Assembly (NCBI GenBank): GCA_949126835.1
Contig: OX421499.1
Span: 26,168,490 to 26,232,489 of the forward strand
DNA length: 64,000 nt
DNA from: Anisus vortex
Taxonomy: Eukaryota; Mollusca; Gastropoda; Planorbidae
Reading direction: 5' to 3'
The notes beneath the pieces are model-generated. The model saw only the letters and a program-made list of their open reading frames with translations. It was not told the DNA's origin and made no database searches. Shown here one piece after another: positions 21,343-33,779 of the stretch. A program made the translations under genes and the position numbers. Position 1 is the stretch's first letter. Every line of letters begins with the position of its first letter.

Positions 21343-23324
21343 ATGTCAGTAAACCAGGGAGTTAGTGGACAAGCTCTCACCAGTGTCGCAGCACACGCAA
21401 TAACTCTTATTCTATTGTCGTGTCTTTATCCCCACCACGCTAATTCCATTCTATCTTAAAATAAAAATATTACAAACAAAAAAACATATTACATCTAATC
21501 TTGGTTTGCAGACAGGATACTACGATTTTACATTTTTATCTCATTCAGGGGCAAAGGCAGATTTTTTATGATGGAGGTGCTGAAATTTTGCGTGACAACC
21601 AAACTGTGTCGCAATATTTTGTTCAAAATTTTAATGTAAGAACTGTGCAAAATAATATTTTCCAAAAATGTAAATGGGGGTGGGGGTGAGACTTAGCCCT
21701 CTTAGCCCCCAACGTGTATTCGCCCCTAATCTCATTATCCATAATAGAAAGGCCACAAGGATGTCAAAATCTCTCCGTAAATTTTCCCGTTCCCAGAATG
21801 CAGTTACCGGTGAACTATAGGAGACGGTCATGTGACTAGCTCGTCCAATAAATTGTTGTTATTTTATGTTGAAGACATCACCTCGACCACCCGCCGCCAC
21901 GACCTGTCAGCGGGATGGATTTCTCACTTGCCAGCCGACGGGCTCAATTTCATCAAGGACTTCACATTAATGGTTCACAATAACTATCTGGTCAAAGCGC
22001 GCTGACAGATGGGGGGGGGGGGGGCAAGTAGGGCGGAGAGGGGAAGTACTTGGGCTTTGTACCCAGCTGATATGGCACAGGGAATGGCTGGTACTGTTAC
22101 TGCCCACTGTTCCCACCCCTTTGCCTGGTTCTATGTTCAGGTTATCCAATAATTGAATACACCCGAGTGACAGCCTCGACGTGAGTATGTGTGTTCGTGG
22201 GCAGTGGGTGGAGGATGAACCTAACTAGATTAAACTACGGCTTTCTTCTTTATCTCTAAGATGTAAGAACCTACAGTCTTTGTGAGTGTGTGTTTTACTA
22301 TGTGTGTAAGTATCAGTATGTGTGTACGTGCATAAATATACAAGAGTTTGTTAGACACAAAAAAATATGTCCTACTCGACTCATCACAATAGACATCGTA
22401 CCTTATCCTTTGTTTGTTCTCTGACCACGTGTTCACTGTCGACACTAAACACTTTTGTGTTTAACTCTTGGGTGGGAGGGGGCAATGAAGCGTATCCAGG
22501 AGATGTGTATTTTACTATCATTTGGTACAATGCTAGATCGACGTAACTGCAGTCGTCAAATCAGAGCCGGATTAGTTCTATGAAACTCAAAACCCGAGAG
22601 GCAGGGAGGGAGGGTGTATTGCTATATTCACCAGGATTTGAACCCAGTTCCCTTCGAGATGTCCCAAACCACCACAGGAAACGTGTCACATTAAAACTAC
22701 TTGTGTGTCATTCAAAAGGTAATCCAAGGGTGGCTACACATTATTTACATTAACCCTTTCAAGCCCATTGCTATTATAATCCAGTCTGTGCGTTTTACTT
22801 TCGTTATCTTTGAACAAAAACTTGTCCTGAAAGGGTTATCACAGAGAAATCTTCAGCACCATGTTATCTACGTAATGTATGAGTATATCTAACGTAAAAA
22901 TGCGCAGGTAGGTGACAATAAATTCAATAATATTTTTTTAAAGCAGTTTGGTGGTCAAAGAGTAAAAACATAACAAGGCTCTTCAATACATTGTTTCCCC
23001 CCCCCCTCAACATGGAGGTCAGCGATTCTGTTGCTTATTCTTTTATGTCAATATCAATCATAATCATTGATCAATAAGGCCAACGGTAGACTCCTCAAGA
23101 TGTCATTTTGGTTCAGTGTGTCTGGAACTGGAACTGTATGATTTGCAGATTCAACAAGAGTTACGCCTTTCTCGGTGGAATTGTTTTATGCCTTGATGGT
23201 TTTGCAGTTTGCACATTAAGTCATGAAGACATCATACAGGTTAATGCATTAATACGATATATCCCTATATCCTATACATGCTACATAGAAGATGTTTGCT
23301 TGGTTTGAATCTAGTCCTTCAGTT

Positions 23325-23325
<1 letters not shown>
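21343..23325. other. Stretch without recognised gene
   Basis: Includes a poly-G run at about 22010-22024. No supported coding region or repeat family. Confidence 0.4.
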
Positions 23326-23380
<55 letters not shown>

Positions 23381-23381
23381 T
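23326..23381. repeat. (TA)n(TG)n microsatellite
   Basis: Alternating TA run passing directly into TG. Confidence 0.9.
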
Positions 23382-23852
23382 ATATACCCACATGCACACG
23401 TGTATGGTGTTTGTTTACCTGTATTTGGTGATAAATATATCTTATAAATATTTCAACTCTACACTTTTAATACTGGGTGACTGTCTAGTAGTTTCTATAT
23501 TTGAAAAAGGTGAATATTATGTCATAACTATTAATTTTAAACAAGAAAATATTAATAGAATTTCCTTTAATAAAAAACTCTTTCATATCGATAAAAAAAA
23601 TCATTCGAACAGACATTTCAATACGCATCCTCGTTTTGAAATAATCACCGACATGCATCTGAATTCAATATGAGACAAACGGTCTGCATGCGCTATAAAT
23701 AGAATTGTTATAAATTATGTCTATCATACACAGCTTTAAAGTTGTAGCATTTTCTTAGGGGGTGAGAGGAAATGGCGGTCAACACACATACACAAATTGT
23801 AAAAAGTGGGTGGTGAGTTGAAAAAGGTTGAGAACCTATGCTATACAGCAGG

Positions 23853-23895
23853 GGTCGGCAACCGTTTGCTAATATTGTGCCAAACTCGGATTTCT
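23853..23895 (+). mobile_element. hAT-like MITE, left-end fragment
   Basis: CAGGGGTCGGCAACCG followed by TAATATTGTGCCAAACTCGG matches the left end of the 9650/36520 family. The rest is replaced by a SINE-B tail scrap (AAGAAGATTATTGCGTCC, 23907-23927) and a LINE. Confidence 0.65.
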
Positions 23896-23939
23896 TATCT
23901 TATCTATGAAGAAGATTATTGCGTCCTACGTCCGAGTCT

Positions 23940-24179
23940 AGTCTTGCATCTTTATTAATTTTTTAAATGATGTTAAGTTACTGGTTTTCCTGGTTTTGTT
24001 CAGGTAACACATTCCATGCCCGAATGCCACTCGGGAAGAATGAGTACTTATATGCATTTGTTCTCTTAAGGGATAATGAAAGTGTTTTTGTCTTTATGTT
24101 TATCTGAGCTTTGCAACAGTTGTATTTCTTAATTATTACTACTTTACCCTTTTCCCTTTCTGCTCTCTAGTGTTTCCAT
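23940..24179 (-). pseudogene. LINE C-terminal remnant, distal half
   Basis: Minus-strand translation contains TNAYKYSFFPSGIRAWN-like residues (from TTCTTCCCGAGTGGCATTCG) and LLQSSDKHKDKNT-like residues, the same LINE family as 3785-4110. It is separated from its upstream half (24635-24800) by a MITE. Confidence 0.65.
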
Positions 24180-24622
24180 AGACTATAATATACATGGACC
24201 GTTTGCTTAAGTATTTCTGCTATATGATGACTTGAAACACTGATTTTTGGAATTCCCGAGTCTAAAAAAAGTAATTGCTATACAGGAAATTAAGTTATTG
24301 ATATACAAGTTCCGTTTTATTTAATCGATTTTGCCAATGAAAAATTAATATCGAAAGTTGTACAGAGCGGACAAATTTTAGATCAGTGTTGTGTGCGCAC
24401 GGAAAAAGAACATAAGCTCTAAAAATAGAGCAGGCGGTCCATCTTATTATAGTCAATGATAATAGGATTAATAGGCCTACAAGTATTCATTTGAAGTCGA
24501 AAAAATGCGATTTAATAAAACGGAACTTGTATGACAATTACTTCATTTAGAATCGGGAATTGCAAAAAAAGAAGATAATAGCACAAAAAACTAAAGCAAG
24601 CGGTCCATGCATATTATAGTCT
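24180..24622. mobile_element. Foldback-type MITE inserted in a LINE
   Basis: Ends match as inverted repeats (AGACTATAATATACATGG at left; reverse complement of CCATGCATATTATAGTCT at right). The homology continues about 120 bp inward, for example TATACAAGTTCCGTTTTATT against AATAAAACGGAACTTGTATG. Same family as 1580-2034. Confidence 0.7.
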
Positions 24623-24634
24623 GTGTTACTTTTG

Positions 24635-24800
24635 TTAGTTGGGAATATTCGCTAATTATGAACCTTGCCGCTCTTTTTTGAATTTTTTCTAATTTTTTAA
24701 TTGTTTTCTTTAGTTGATGCGTTCCATACAGCTGATGCATATTCTAATATAGGCCTAACTAATGTGAGATAGTATTTTAGTTACATTCTACGTGCCAACA
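24635..24800 (-). pseudogene. LINE C-terminal remnant, proximal half
   Basis: Minus-strand reading gives the LTLVRPILEYASAVW-like block of non-LTR reverse transcriptases, followed by an RKNSKKSGKVHN-like block. It continues, after removal of the MITE at 24180-24622, into the remnant at 23940-24179. Confidence 0.6.
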
Positions 24801-25129
24801 GCCTGATTAAATGTCGCATGGTATCGGACACTTCACTAATACCCATACTGACTTCCCTCACGTCAAGCACGAGATCCGAGTACAGACCAGCTGTAGTCTA
24901 GTCCAACCATGAAGGAGGGCAAATGCGAGAAAACCGAGCAAGCTGCTAGTCTCACAAGGCTCGGATGTATTGTCCCAGCCGTTCCCTCCAGACACCAACT
25001 TGACCGCCTTCTAGGACACTCTGATCCTAGCCGGAAAGTCGAGAAGTGATCGCAGTGACTAGACTCCACACTTTAATTCATTACATTTTGATCACAGACA
25101 CATTTTTATTTATTTCACCAATTGTAAGC
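24801..25129. other. Unannotated stretch
   Basis: A GC-richer patch at 24845-25070 carries a short minus-strand frame without recognisable domain. Confidence 0.35.
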
Positions 25130-26260
25130 ATTAATTGCGGGTAAGTGGAATTGATACGAAGTAATAAAACAAAGTGGGTAAATAATGTAGTGTTTAAATT
25201 TTTAAAATGTACGTATAATTTTTTCACTTATATAATATTTATATAATCATTTTTTTTATAGTTTTATCAATTTAATACTATAATTGTAAGCCAATTATTT
25301 ATTTCTAATAACGGTAAAAAAAGAAAATAAAAAATATTAAATCATATAAAAATTGGTTAATTATCTCCCTTTACTTAAAGTGTCCACATAATTCTATAGT
25401 TATACCAAACAAGTTATGTTTTGTAAAATAACTAATATTACTTATTAATTATTATTTTCTTATATAAATCTAGCATTGTGGTATTTATTTAAACTAGTGA
25501 TGAAAGGTATAAGATTAATTTACGTTAAACAGTTGTAAAAAAACATTTCCTACATTACCTGTTAAGTCGAATTAAGGAGAATTTTTAAAATATTAATAAT
25601 TGCAACAAGTACATAATATAATGCTAGTATATAAATGTAAGCCTCTTATATTTATTCAAACAATAAATAAAATACTTTAAAAATTTGAATTAATCATAGA
25701 CTATTTATGCTTAATTAAAGAAGACAAGCATTAAAACTCTTGAATGTAATATTAGCATGTAGGGTAGGTCTATCAATAAACCAGCGTCTGCTAGTCCTTG
25801 AATGCCCTTCGCTAATTTTTCAATGTCGGGTAGGCCTACATAATAATAATTAGTTATTTCTGAGTGGCCAAGTGTATGTGACCTCTTTGTTTGCTTAAAA
25901 CCGCTCTCATGTGCGATAAAATCTGTTCACAAGTGTAAGTTGAACCACAAGCGGAAACTAGAGTGAATTCCTTGCGGTTGACTTTTCTAAGCAGCTCCCT
26001 TCCAGATTTTTTTGCAAATTGGCATATTGTTGCCTATTTTTTTAATATTTAAAATTCAACTTGCTGCATTTTATAAAAGCTAATATACCGCCAACAAATT
26101 TTTTTTTTTTTAAATGATCCAGATATAAGAAGTAGTAAGGTCAAGACAATCAGTTTTGATGTGGTATGAAAACATGAGTGCTTCAATGTACTTCTTATAA
26201 AAACAACATATATCTAGCTTAGTGTGCCTATTGCCGACCCAATTAACATTAATAATGTAG
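25130..26260 (-). pseudogene. hAT transposase relic, copy 1
   Basis: Minus-strand translation of about 25860-25980 gives SACGSTYTCEQILSHMRAVL then SKQRGHIHLATQ. This matches the hAT C-terminal dimerisation block (FGSTYxCEQxFSxMKxxKSKxR...LRIAT) used for transposase dimer formation. The 3' AT-rich part and short coding phrases upstream are shared with 36960-37960, so the two are copies of one element. Frameshifts and stops make both dead. Confidence 0.7.
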
Positions 26261-26267
26261 TATGCAC

Positions 26268-26465
26268 AGTGGCGTATTTGGGCATGTTCCACATGTTTCA
26301 TTGGAACAGGGCCCCCACACAATAGGGGCCTCCTTTTTTCCCATAATGAACGTTTGAATGACATCCCCATTCTTTCGTTGAAAATGTAAAAATAAATCAT
26401 TTATTCCCCTACAATTTTAAGGGCCCCCAGTCCAACCAAGCTAAGCGCAACATAAAATTGATAAT
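26268..26465. repeat. Dispersed repeat D, copy 2
   Basis: Shares CATGTTTCATTGGAACAGG, TCATTTATTCCCCTAC and CCAACCAAGCTAAGCGCAAC with the copy at 20956. Confidence 0.65.
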
Positions 26466-26474
26466 TGTATAGAA

Positions 26475-26765
26475 TGTACACATATACACCCACATACACA
26501 CACTTATACATACATATACATAAACACATACACACATATATACATACACTTATACACACACACACACATATATACATACACACATACGCACACATACACA
26601 CACATATACATTCACACATACACACACATATACATACACACATACGTACACATACGCACACATACACACACATATACATTCACACATACACACACATATA
26701 CACAGACCTATACACACACATACACACACACATACATACACGCACATATATATATATACATACAC
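26475..26765. repeat. CACATA microsatellite
   Basis: Imperfect (CACATA/TACACA)n; the cysteine/valine and threonine/histidine frames on both strands are artefacts. Confidence 0.9.
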
Positions 26766-26789
26766 AAATTACCTACCTATAATACGTTT

Positions 26790-26909
26790 ACAGACGTTCC
26801 TTCTGAATAGAAGATTATTACGTCCTAGTTCCAAAAACTATCGGTAAGCGGTAGAACCTGGTCCGTTTTGTTGACCGTCCGGTGTACTAACCACGGAACC
26901 AGCCGCCTC
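26790..26909 (-). mobile_element. SINE-B copy
   Basis: Tail ACAGACGTTCCTTCT (plus-strand view), AGAAGATTATTACGTCC, then CCGTCCGGTGTACTAACC at the tRNA-like head. Somewhat shorter than the 322 copy. Confidence 0.65.
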
Positions 26910-27984
26910 TCACACACACACAAACACACACACAAACACACACAAAGAGCGCAGGTGTGAGTTCAAAAAGTAATAATATAACATCAAGCCTTATTTCCTG
27001 AATTCCTTCACCAGACTTCGTATGAAGAAGCTACGTGTAATTATTGTATGTTTAGTCACTCAAGAATACTTCATCATTTGTTATACTCTTGTTGTCAGCC
27101 ATTACTCTGCAATAAAAATTAAATAGTTTACTTTTTTTTCACCTGAAAGTCAAATCATTAAAAACATATGAGATAACGACAAAGTAAGTGCATAGATAAA
27201 GTAATATCTACAGTGAGAGCGATGAAGGCCAAAAGTGGCCAGCTTTTTCAGCGTTCAATGACCAAATAAATGTTCTCTTAAAAAACAACACCAAAGCAGC
27301 ATGAAAAAAAAAGCACAGCTTAAGGCTTGCACATAAACTGTGTCACGATTCCATCCCATTTACGATTAAACTCTACATTTGGCCAACAATTTTAAGTGGT
27401 CCGACATAAAATCCTAGAACATAAATACACACACACGAACACAGACACTATACAATGTTGTCGTGATTACTAGTATCGATCCCCAGATTGTCCGAGTATT
27501 TTAAGACAACGTAGCACGATTTTTATAACTCGATCTTTTTGCTTTTTCTTCTTATGTTTCTCCAGTAACCTTGTTAGGTGTATGACAACGCCTGATTGTT
27601 GACATTATGGTGTTAAATGCGTGAAGGAATTAATGAGAATCAGATCATGTTCTGATGGCTCCCCTGTTCACACCCCTCTCCCCCCATCCCTAACAACCAA
27701 AAACATAATTTGACTTAATCTGGTCGTGCGAGTTGTTCAAAATGAAATTTGCGGAAGGAGGCGTTTTGTGGCTGGTGATAAGCTGATGGAATCGATTCTA
27801 ACGTGATATCAGAACTGGTAATCTATGAATAATCGTTGCTTTTCAATCCACACAGTGCAATTCACTGAGTACAATCTATTAAAATGTATTGTACTCGGTA
27901 CCACACAAAACATACACATTACAATACAGCCCTCACTGTATTAAACACTCAGTACACCAACACAGTACTGTACACTATGTACAG
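26910..27984. other. Stretch without recognised gene
   Basis: Short (CA)n at 26911-26944. Nothing else supported. Confidence 0.4.
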
Positions 27985-28545
27985 TCTACACAGTACAGTG
28001 CACTCGTTACAAACTGCACAGTACAGTGCACTCGTTAAGAGCTACACAGTACAGTTCACTCGTTACAAACTACACAGTACAGAGCACTCGTTACAAACTA
28101 CACAGCACAGTGCACTTAATGCATCACACACAGTACTGTGCACTCGTTACAAACTACACAGTACAGTGCGCTCAATGCATCACACACAGTACAATGCACT
28201 TCTTACAAACTACACAGTACAGTGCACTCGTTACAAACTACACAGTACAGTGCACTCAATGCATCACACACAGTACAGCGCACGCGTTACAAATTACACA
28301 GTACAGTGCACTTAATGCATCACACACAGTACAGTGCACTCGTTACAAAATACTCAGTACAGTGCACTCGTTACAAACTACACAGCACAGTGCACTTAAT
28401 GCATCACACACAGTACAGTGCACTCGTTACAAACTACACAGTACAGTGCACTCAATGCATCACACACAGTAGAGTGCACTCGTTACAAACTACACAGTAC
28501 AGTGCACTCAATACAACACACACAGTAAAATGCACTCAGTATAAA
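27985..28545. repeat. Alternating 28/30-bp minisatellite
   Basis: Two related units alternate irregularly: CACAGTACAGTGCACTCG plus TTACAAACTA, and CACAGTACAGTGCACTCAAT plus GCATCACACA. About 20 monomers. The long frames across it are artefacts. Confidence 0.9.
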
Positions 28546-28929
28546 CTACAGGACACTTTATTGTCAACACTCACTTCGGATAAACCTCATCGCTCTTATT
28601 CTGAATGTGTTCTAGTTTTTTTGTTGTTTCTAGTTTGTGAGTCATTTGGTTGTTTCTTTGTTTGTGTTTGTTGTTTTGTGTATGTGTGTTGTTGTTGTTG
28701 TTTGGCGAAAAGCTGGTAGGGAAACAAATTATTTTGCTAGTCGTTGTCATTGAATCTACATCTTTCGCTGAGGGGAAAGTTCTTGTTTTGCACATTCTAA
28801 TACATCTGTCTTCAGTGTTGTGCAATAACGAGTATGGGTAAAGTCAGCTAAATAACGAAACAAGAAAAAAAAATTTGTAAAGAATCAAAGAAATTGTGTG
28901 TTATTTTGTAAAACGTATGCAAGTTGAAG
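28546..28929. other. Spacer between two arrays
   Basis: T/G-rich sequence with GTTGTT runs; no gene recognised. Confidence 0.4.
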
Positions 28930-29706
28930 TGCACACAAATAAAACGAAATATAATGATGTGCACACAAATAAAACGAAACATAATGATGAGCACACAAAT
29001 AAAACGAAACATAATGATGTGCACACAAATAAAACGAAAAATAATGATGTGCACACAAATAAAACGAAACATAATGATGAGCACACAAATAAAACGAAAC
29101 ATAATGATGTGCACACAAATAAAACGAAAAATAATGATGTGCACACAAATAAAACGAAACATAATGATGTGCACACAAATAAAACGAAACATAATGATGT
29201 GAACATAAATAAAACGAAACATAAGGATGTGCACACAAATAAAACGAAACAATGATGTCCACACAAATAAAACGAAACATAATGATGTGCACACAAATAA
29301 AACGAAACATAATGATGTGCACACAAATAAAACGAAACATAATGATGTGCACACAAATAAAACGAAACATAATGATGTGCACACAAATAAAACGAAACAT
29401 AATGATGTGCACACAAATAAAACGAAACATAATGATGTGCACACAAATAAAACGAAACATAATGATGTGCACACAAATAAAACGAAACATAATGATGTGC
29501 ACACAAATAAAACGAAACATAATGATGTGCACACAAATAAAACGAAACATAATGATGTGCACACAAATAAAACGAAACATAATGATGTGCACACAAATAA
29601 AACGAAACATAATGATGTGCACACAAATAAAACGAAACATAATGATGTGCACACAAATAAAACGAAACATAATGATGTGTACACAAATAAAACGAAACAT
29701 AATGAC
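28930..29706. repeat. 30-bp minisatellite, about 26 copies
   Basis: The unit contains GTGCACACAAATAAAACGAA and ACATAATGAT. The left third (28960-29150) shows a 90-bp three-monomer higher-order pattern; from about 29270 the units are nearly identical. Six open frames of 92-289 codons here are repeat artefacts. Confidence 0.95.
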
Positions 29707-30759
29707 CAATAACCAAAAAGAAAAAAAAGGAATTTTCATTTCTCATAAAGCTTTTTGTTGTCATGCGCAATGATGAAGAGAAAACATCAAACTATTTTCT
29801 GCATTCCCCGGAGACCAATATTTGTACGTGTCTTTCAACTCCTCCTTTCTCCTCATTTTTCGCCGATTTGCCCCCTTCCCCCAAACCTTCTGTCAGTGCC
29901 TGCATAATGTGTGTGTGAGTTTGTTGTGCGTGGCTGACTATGTGTACATGCGCAAGGGTGTGTGCACGTTTGTGTTATCGAGTCTGGGTTTGTGTCAGCG
30001 TGAACAGGTTTGATCTAATTTAATGGTCATGCGGGGATACAGACTGTAATTAAATTTAGTCAGAAGTAATAATGGAACCTACCAGTATGTACTTTAAGAC
30101 AATACAAGTTGTTGTGTAATTTCCGAAAACGCCATAATTGAGTATATTAGTATATCCTTATATGATTATATAATAATGGAGCAATCAACACAATTACTGA
30201 TTAAGTATCCGTGTGCCAAATGCCACCGTCATTGTTTCTCTGTTCAAATAATTGAGTAATTACTTCAATAGTAAATACTACAAATACCTCGTTTCCCTAC
30301 CCCGCACTTACAATCACTGACCTATATTTTAGCTATTGTCTCAACCTGGTGCTCTCCATAAGCCTAATGACCATCGACCCTCCCCCCCCCCCAACTTATC
30401 CCCCCTCCCAGCCCCACCCCAGACCTTGTTTCTACGCTGCTTTAGCTTGATTTAATACCCACCCAGATCTAGGTTTTCCTTCCCGTCCTCTATCCATGTT
30501 TTCCCCATTGAGCATCCGGGGGAGGGGAGTGTGAGGGGAGGGAATAAACCAGATGAAATAGCTTGAAATAGAGGCGCATTGCGCCTTGACTTTTGATTGT
30601 GATGTAAGCCAATAACTACAGACAGAAACCTTGACAAGGCCAACTGATTCGAGAAATCCTGTTAGTAGCAAAATGAGATGCAAAGAAAGTGAAGTTTGCG
30701 ATTTTTTAGGGTTTCTGGTATTGTTTTAACAGTAACAGTAAGAGCTGCTTTTTTTTTTT
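29707..30759. other. Stretch without recognised gene
   Basis: Includes C-rich runs at 30381-30395. No coding evidence. Confidence 0.4.
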
Positions 30760-30935
30760 TGTTGTTGTTGTTGTTGGTTATTTATAGAGCGCTTCTATCC
30801 ATGCTATTTTAGCATGCTCAGTCAAGACCACCGCAAGTGCTTACGATGGTCTTGGCTCAGTGCGCTCTAGAAGATTATTACGTTCTCTAGTTTCGAAGCT
30901 CATGCAGAAACCCCAATTGTTACGATCCCCTATAC
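30760..30935 (-). mobile_element. SINE-B variant with extended tail
   Basis: Minus-strand order: degraded head, then AATAATCTTCTAGAGCGC, a hairpin-like tail (AGCATGCTAAAATAGCATGG, AGCGCTCTATAAATAACC) and (AAC)n. The same tail piece without head is at 249-292. A 32-bp micro-palindrome is inserted at 30823-30854. Confidence 0.5.
30823..30854. mobile_element. 32-bp palindromic micro-element with 7-bp TSD
   Basis: Two 16-bp arms back to back (CAAGACCACCGCAAGT and the near-reverse-complement GCTTACGATGGTCTTG) flanked by direct repeats GCTCAGT at 30816-30822 and 30855-30861. The related sequence at 249-292 lacks both the palindrome and one GCTCAGT, so it serves as an empty site. Another copy is at 44842-44873. 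Confidence 0.65.
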
Positions 30936-31722
30936 CGTCTATATTATCTATAATGGTATGCAAATAAATTTTCGTGTTTCGTTAATTGTGTCTCTAATTT
31001 GTACGGTCATTTCAATAGCAGTAAAAACAAAAAATATGTAGCCTTCTCCTCTCACACATCTGTTGGCAAATTCAGGATAGGACAGATAGATTGAATTTTT
31101 TCAAACTCTCAGGTGTGTCAATTATGAATCTGAATCAATAGCAAAAACAATGGGGGTGGGCTGTGGAAGGGGCGGACGCCCGAGGTGACATTGTCTTATT
31201 CTCTACGTATAGCTTACTAAGAAAATGAAAACTTACATTTCGACACCAGGCGCCAATTTTCCTAGTTACGCCACTGCCCTGGAAATTGTCACAAAAGTCT
31301 CAAAACACGACAATCACGAGTTCTCAAATACTGAAAACTGTAATGAACTTAGCGGAAGTAGAAGATACATGCAGTATTCCAAAACATACACGAGATCAGC
31401 CCAAAAGCAAACAAAAAGTGTTCAAGGGTAACTGAATTCCCAGAAAAACTTAACGGGAAACCCCGATTTTTAAATAAAATAATTCTACGCAAGCTCCATT
31501 GTGGTTTTCATAAGTTGAGCTTAAATATGGCTATCAAGGCATTCATCGTGTGAAATATGCATGCAATTCAGAAATGAAATCATGAAAGCTTATCGTGACA
31601 ATTCTCCCTTGGTAAGTCATAATTATTACTATGAATATTGAGAGATAGTTCCTGCTGAAGAAAACATGACAAGCCACCTAATCATTGTACAGGTGTTAAA
31701 CTTATGTATTCATTCTCTATGT
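30936..31722. other. Stretch without recognised gene
   Basis: No gene or repeat family seen. Confidence 0.4.
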
Positions 31723-31930
31723 CAGAGGTGGGCAACCTATTTGTAATAGTGTACCAAAACAGGATGCCCAATCCAATCATCATCCAATCAGTGTGCCGAC
31801 AACCTAAAAGTCACCCTGTTCTTTTCTTGTTGAAAAGACTTGATTTGTCTTTTTAGGGGTCTTTGGCGTGCCATTGAAAATAGCACTGCGTGCCAAGTTT
31901 AGCACGCGTTCCGTAGGCTGTTGACCCCTG
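31723..31930 (+). mobile_element. hAT-like MITE
   Basis: CAGAGGTGGGCAACC at left, GGCTGTTGACCCCTG at right, interior GCGTGCCATTGAAAA-like and CTGCGTGCCAAG landmarks. Flanks CTCTATGT and CTCTACGC are a plausible degraded 8-bp target duplication. Confidence 0.75.
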
Positions 31931-32490
31931 CTCTACGCCATTTCGTGGAAACATTTTCAACCTCAACTGTAGGCCTACACCAAAAAAGCTTCAGTTCATG
32001 ACAGAAAGCTTAGTTCTCAATATGGAAAGACGTTTTCCAAAGTTCGCCCATAGCGGTGTTTAAGTAATTTTTAAACCAATTTTACAAATACTTTTACATG
32101 TCATTTAATTTGTGAACACAATAATCCCCCTACCCTCCCCAATAACACCCCCAACACTCGCATTGCTAAAAAAATAATAATCTGTAGCACCGCCCCCTGC
32201 ATGACGTAAAGTTTCTATCTAGTCAGACAACAACAACAACAACACAGCGTCGCTTCCAATTGATTCACAGCATCCTGTCACGTGATAGAACATCCAAATA
32301 ACACTGATTACACCGTGGCCTGTCTTCCGATAACAACCCGCCTCTCCTCTCAATACTCTTAGCTCCAAAAAAACAACAACAGCGCAACAGGTAGCTGTTA
32401 ATGCCAACTCTCTACTATTAGCTGTGCCAAGTAGATTGCTAGCTTGTCTCTTCTAGAACACGTCGTCGTTGTTTTTTTTCAGTAGACGCG
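31931..32490. other. Stretch without recognised gene
   Basis: Nothing recognised. Confidence 0.4.
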
Positions 32491-33704
32491 AGACATCTAC
32501 TCTAGTAAGACATCTACTCTAGTAAGACATCTACTCTAGTAAGAAATCTACTCTAGTAAGACATCTACTCTAGTAAGACATCTACTCTAGTAAGACATCT
32601 ACTCTAGTAAGACATCTACTCTAGTAAGACATCTACTCTAGTAAGACATCTACTCTAGTAAGACATCTACTCTAGTAAGACATCTACTCTAGTGAGACAT
32701 CTACTCTAGTGAGACATCTACTCTAGTAAGACATCTACTCTAGTAAGACATCTACTCTAGTGAGACATCTACTCTAGTAAGACATCTACTCTAGTAAGAC
32801 ATCTACTCTAGTAAGACATCTACTCTAGTAAGACATCTACTCTAGTAAGACATCTACTCTAGTGAGACATCTACTCTAGTAAGACATCTACTCTAGTAAG
32901 ACATCTACTCTAGTAAGACATCTACTCTAGTAAGACATCTACTCTAGTAAGACATCTACTCTAGTAAGACATCTACTCTAGTAAGACATTTACTCTAGTA
33001 AGACATCTACTCTAGTGAGACATCTACTCTAGTAAGACATCTACTCTAGTAAGACATCTACTCTAGTAAGACATCTACTCTAGTAAGACATCTACTCTAG
33101 TAAGACATCTACTCTAGTAAGACATCTACTCTAGTAAGACATCTACTCTAGTAAGACATCTACTCTAGTAAGACATCTACTCTAGTAAGACATCTACTCT
33201 AGTAAGACATTTACTCTAGTAAGACATCTACTCTAGTGAGACATCTACTCTAGTAAGACATCTACTCTAGTAAGACATCTACTCTAGTAAGACATCTACT
33301 CTAGTAAGACATCTACTCTAGTAAGACATCTACTCTAGTAAGACATTTACTCTAGTAAGACATCTACTCTAGTGAGACATCTACTCTAGTAAGACATCTA
33401 CTCTAGTAAGACATCTACTCTAGTAAGACATCTACTCTAGTAAGACATCTACTCTAGTAAGACATCTACTCTAGTAAGACATCTACTCTAGTAAGACATT
33501 TACTCTAGTAAGACATCTACTCTAGTGAGACATCTACTCTAGTAAGACATCTACTCTAGTAAGACATCTACTCTAGTAAGACATCTACTCTAGTAAGACA
33601 TCTACTCTAGTAAGACATCTACTCTAGTAAGACATCTACTCTAGTAAGACATCTACTCTAGTAAGACATCTACTCTAGTAAGACATCTACTCTAGTAAGA
33701 CATC
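32491..33704. repeat. 17-bp satellite, about 71 copies
   Basis: Unit AGACATCTACTCTAGTA. Rare variants (ACATTTACT at 32985, 33206, 33342 and 33495, each followed by a GTGAG variant) are spaced by 13, 8 and 9 monomers, indicating block duplication. Confidence 0.95.
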
Positions 33705-33779
33705 AATTCTTGATAGATTCTATATTTAGTTTCTGTCTAGATAAGAGAAAAGCCATTTTCTAGACTCCCAAGTAAAAAG

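Noticed and set aside
24863..25069. 68-residue minus-strand frame in a GC-richer patch
   Set aside because: No homologous motif and no exon signals; composition alone is insufficient.
28848..29773. Several overlapping 90-289 residue frames on both strands
   Set aside because: All are readings of the 30-bp array; simultaneous openness in several frames shows they are artefacts.
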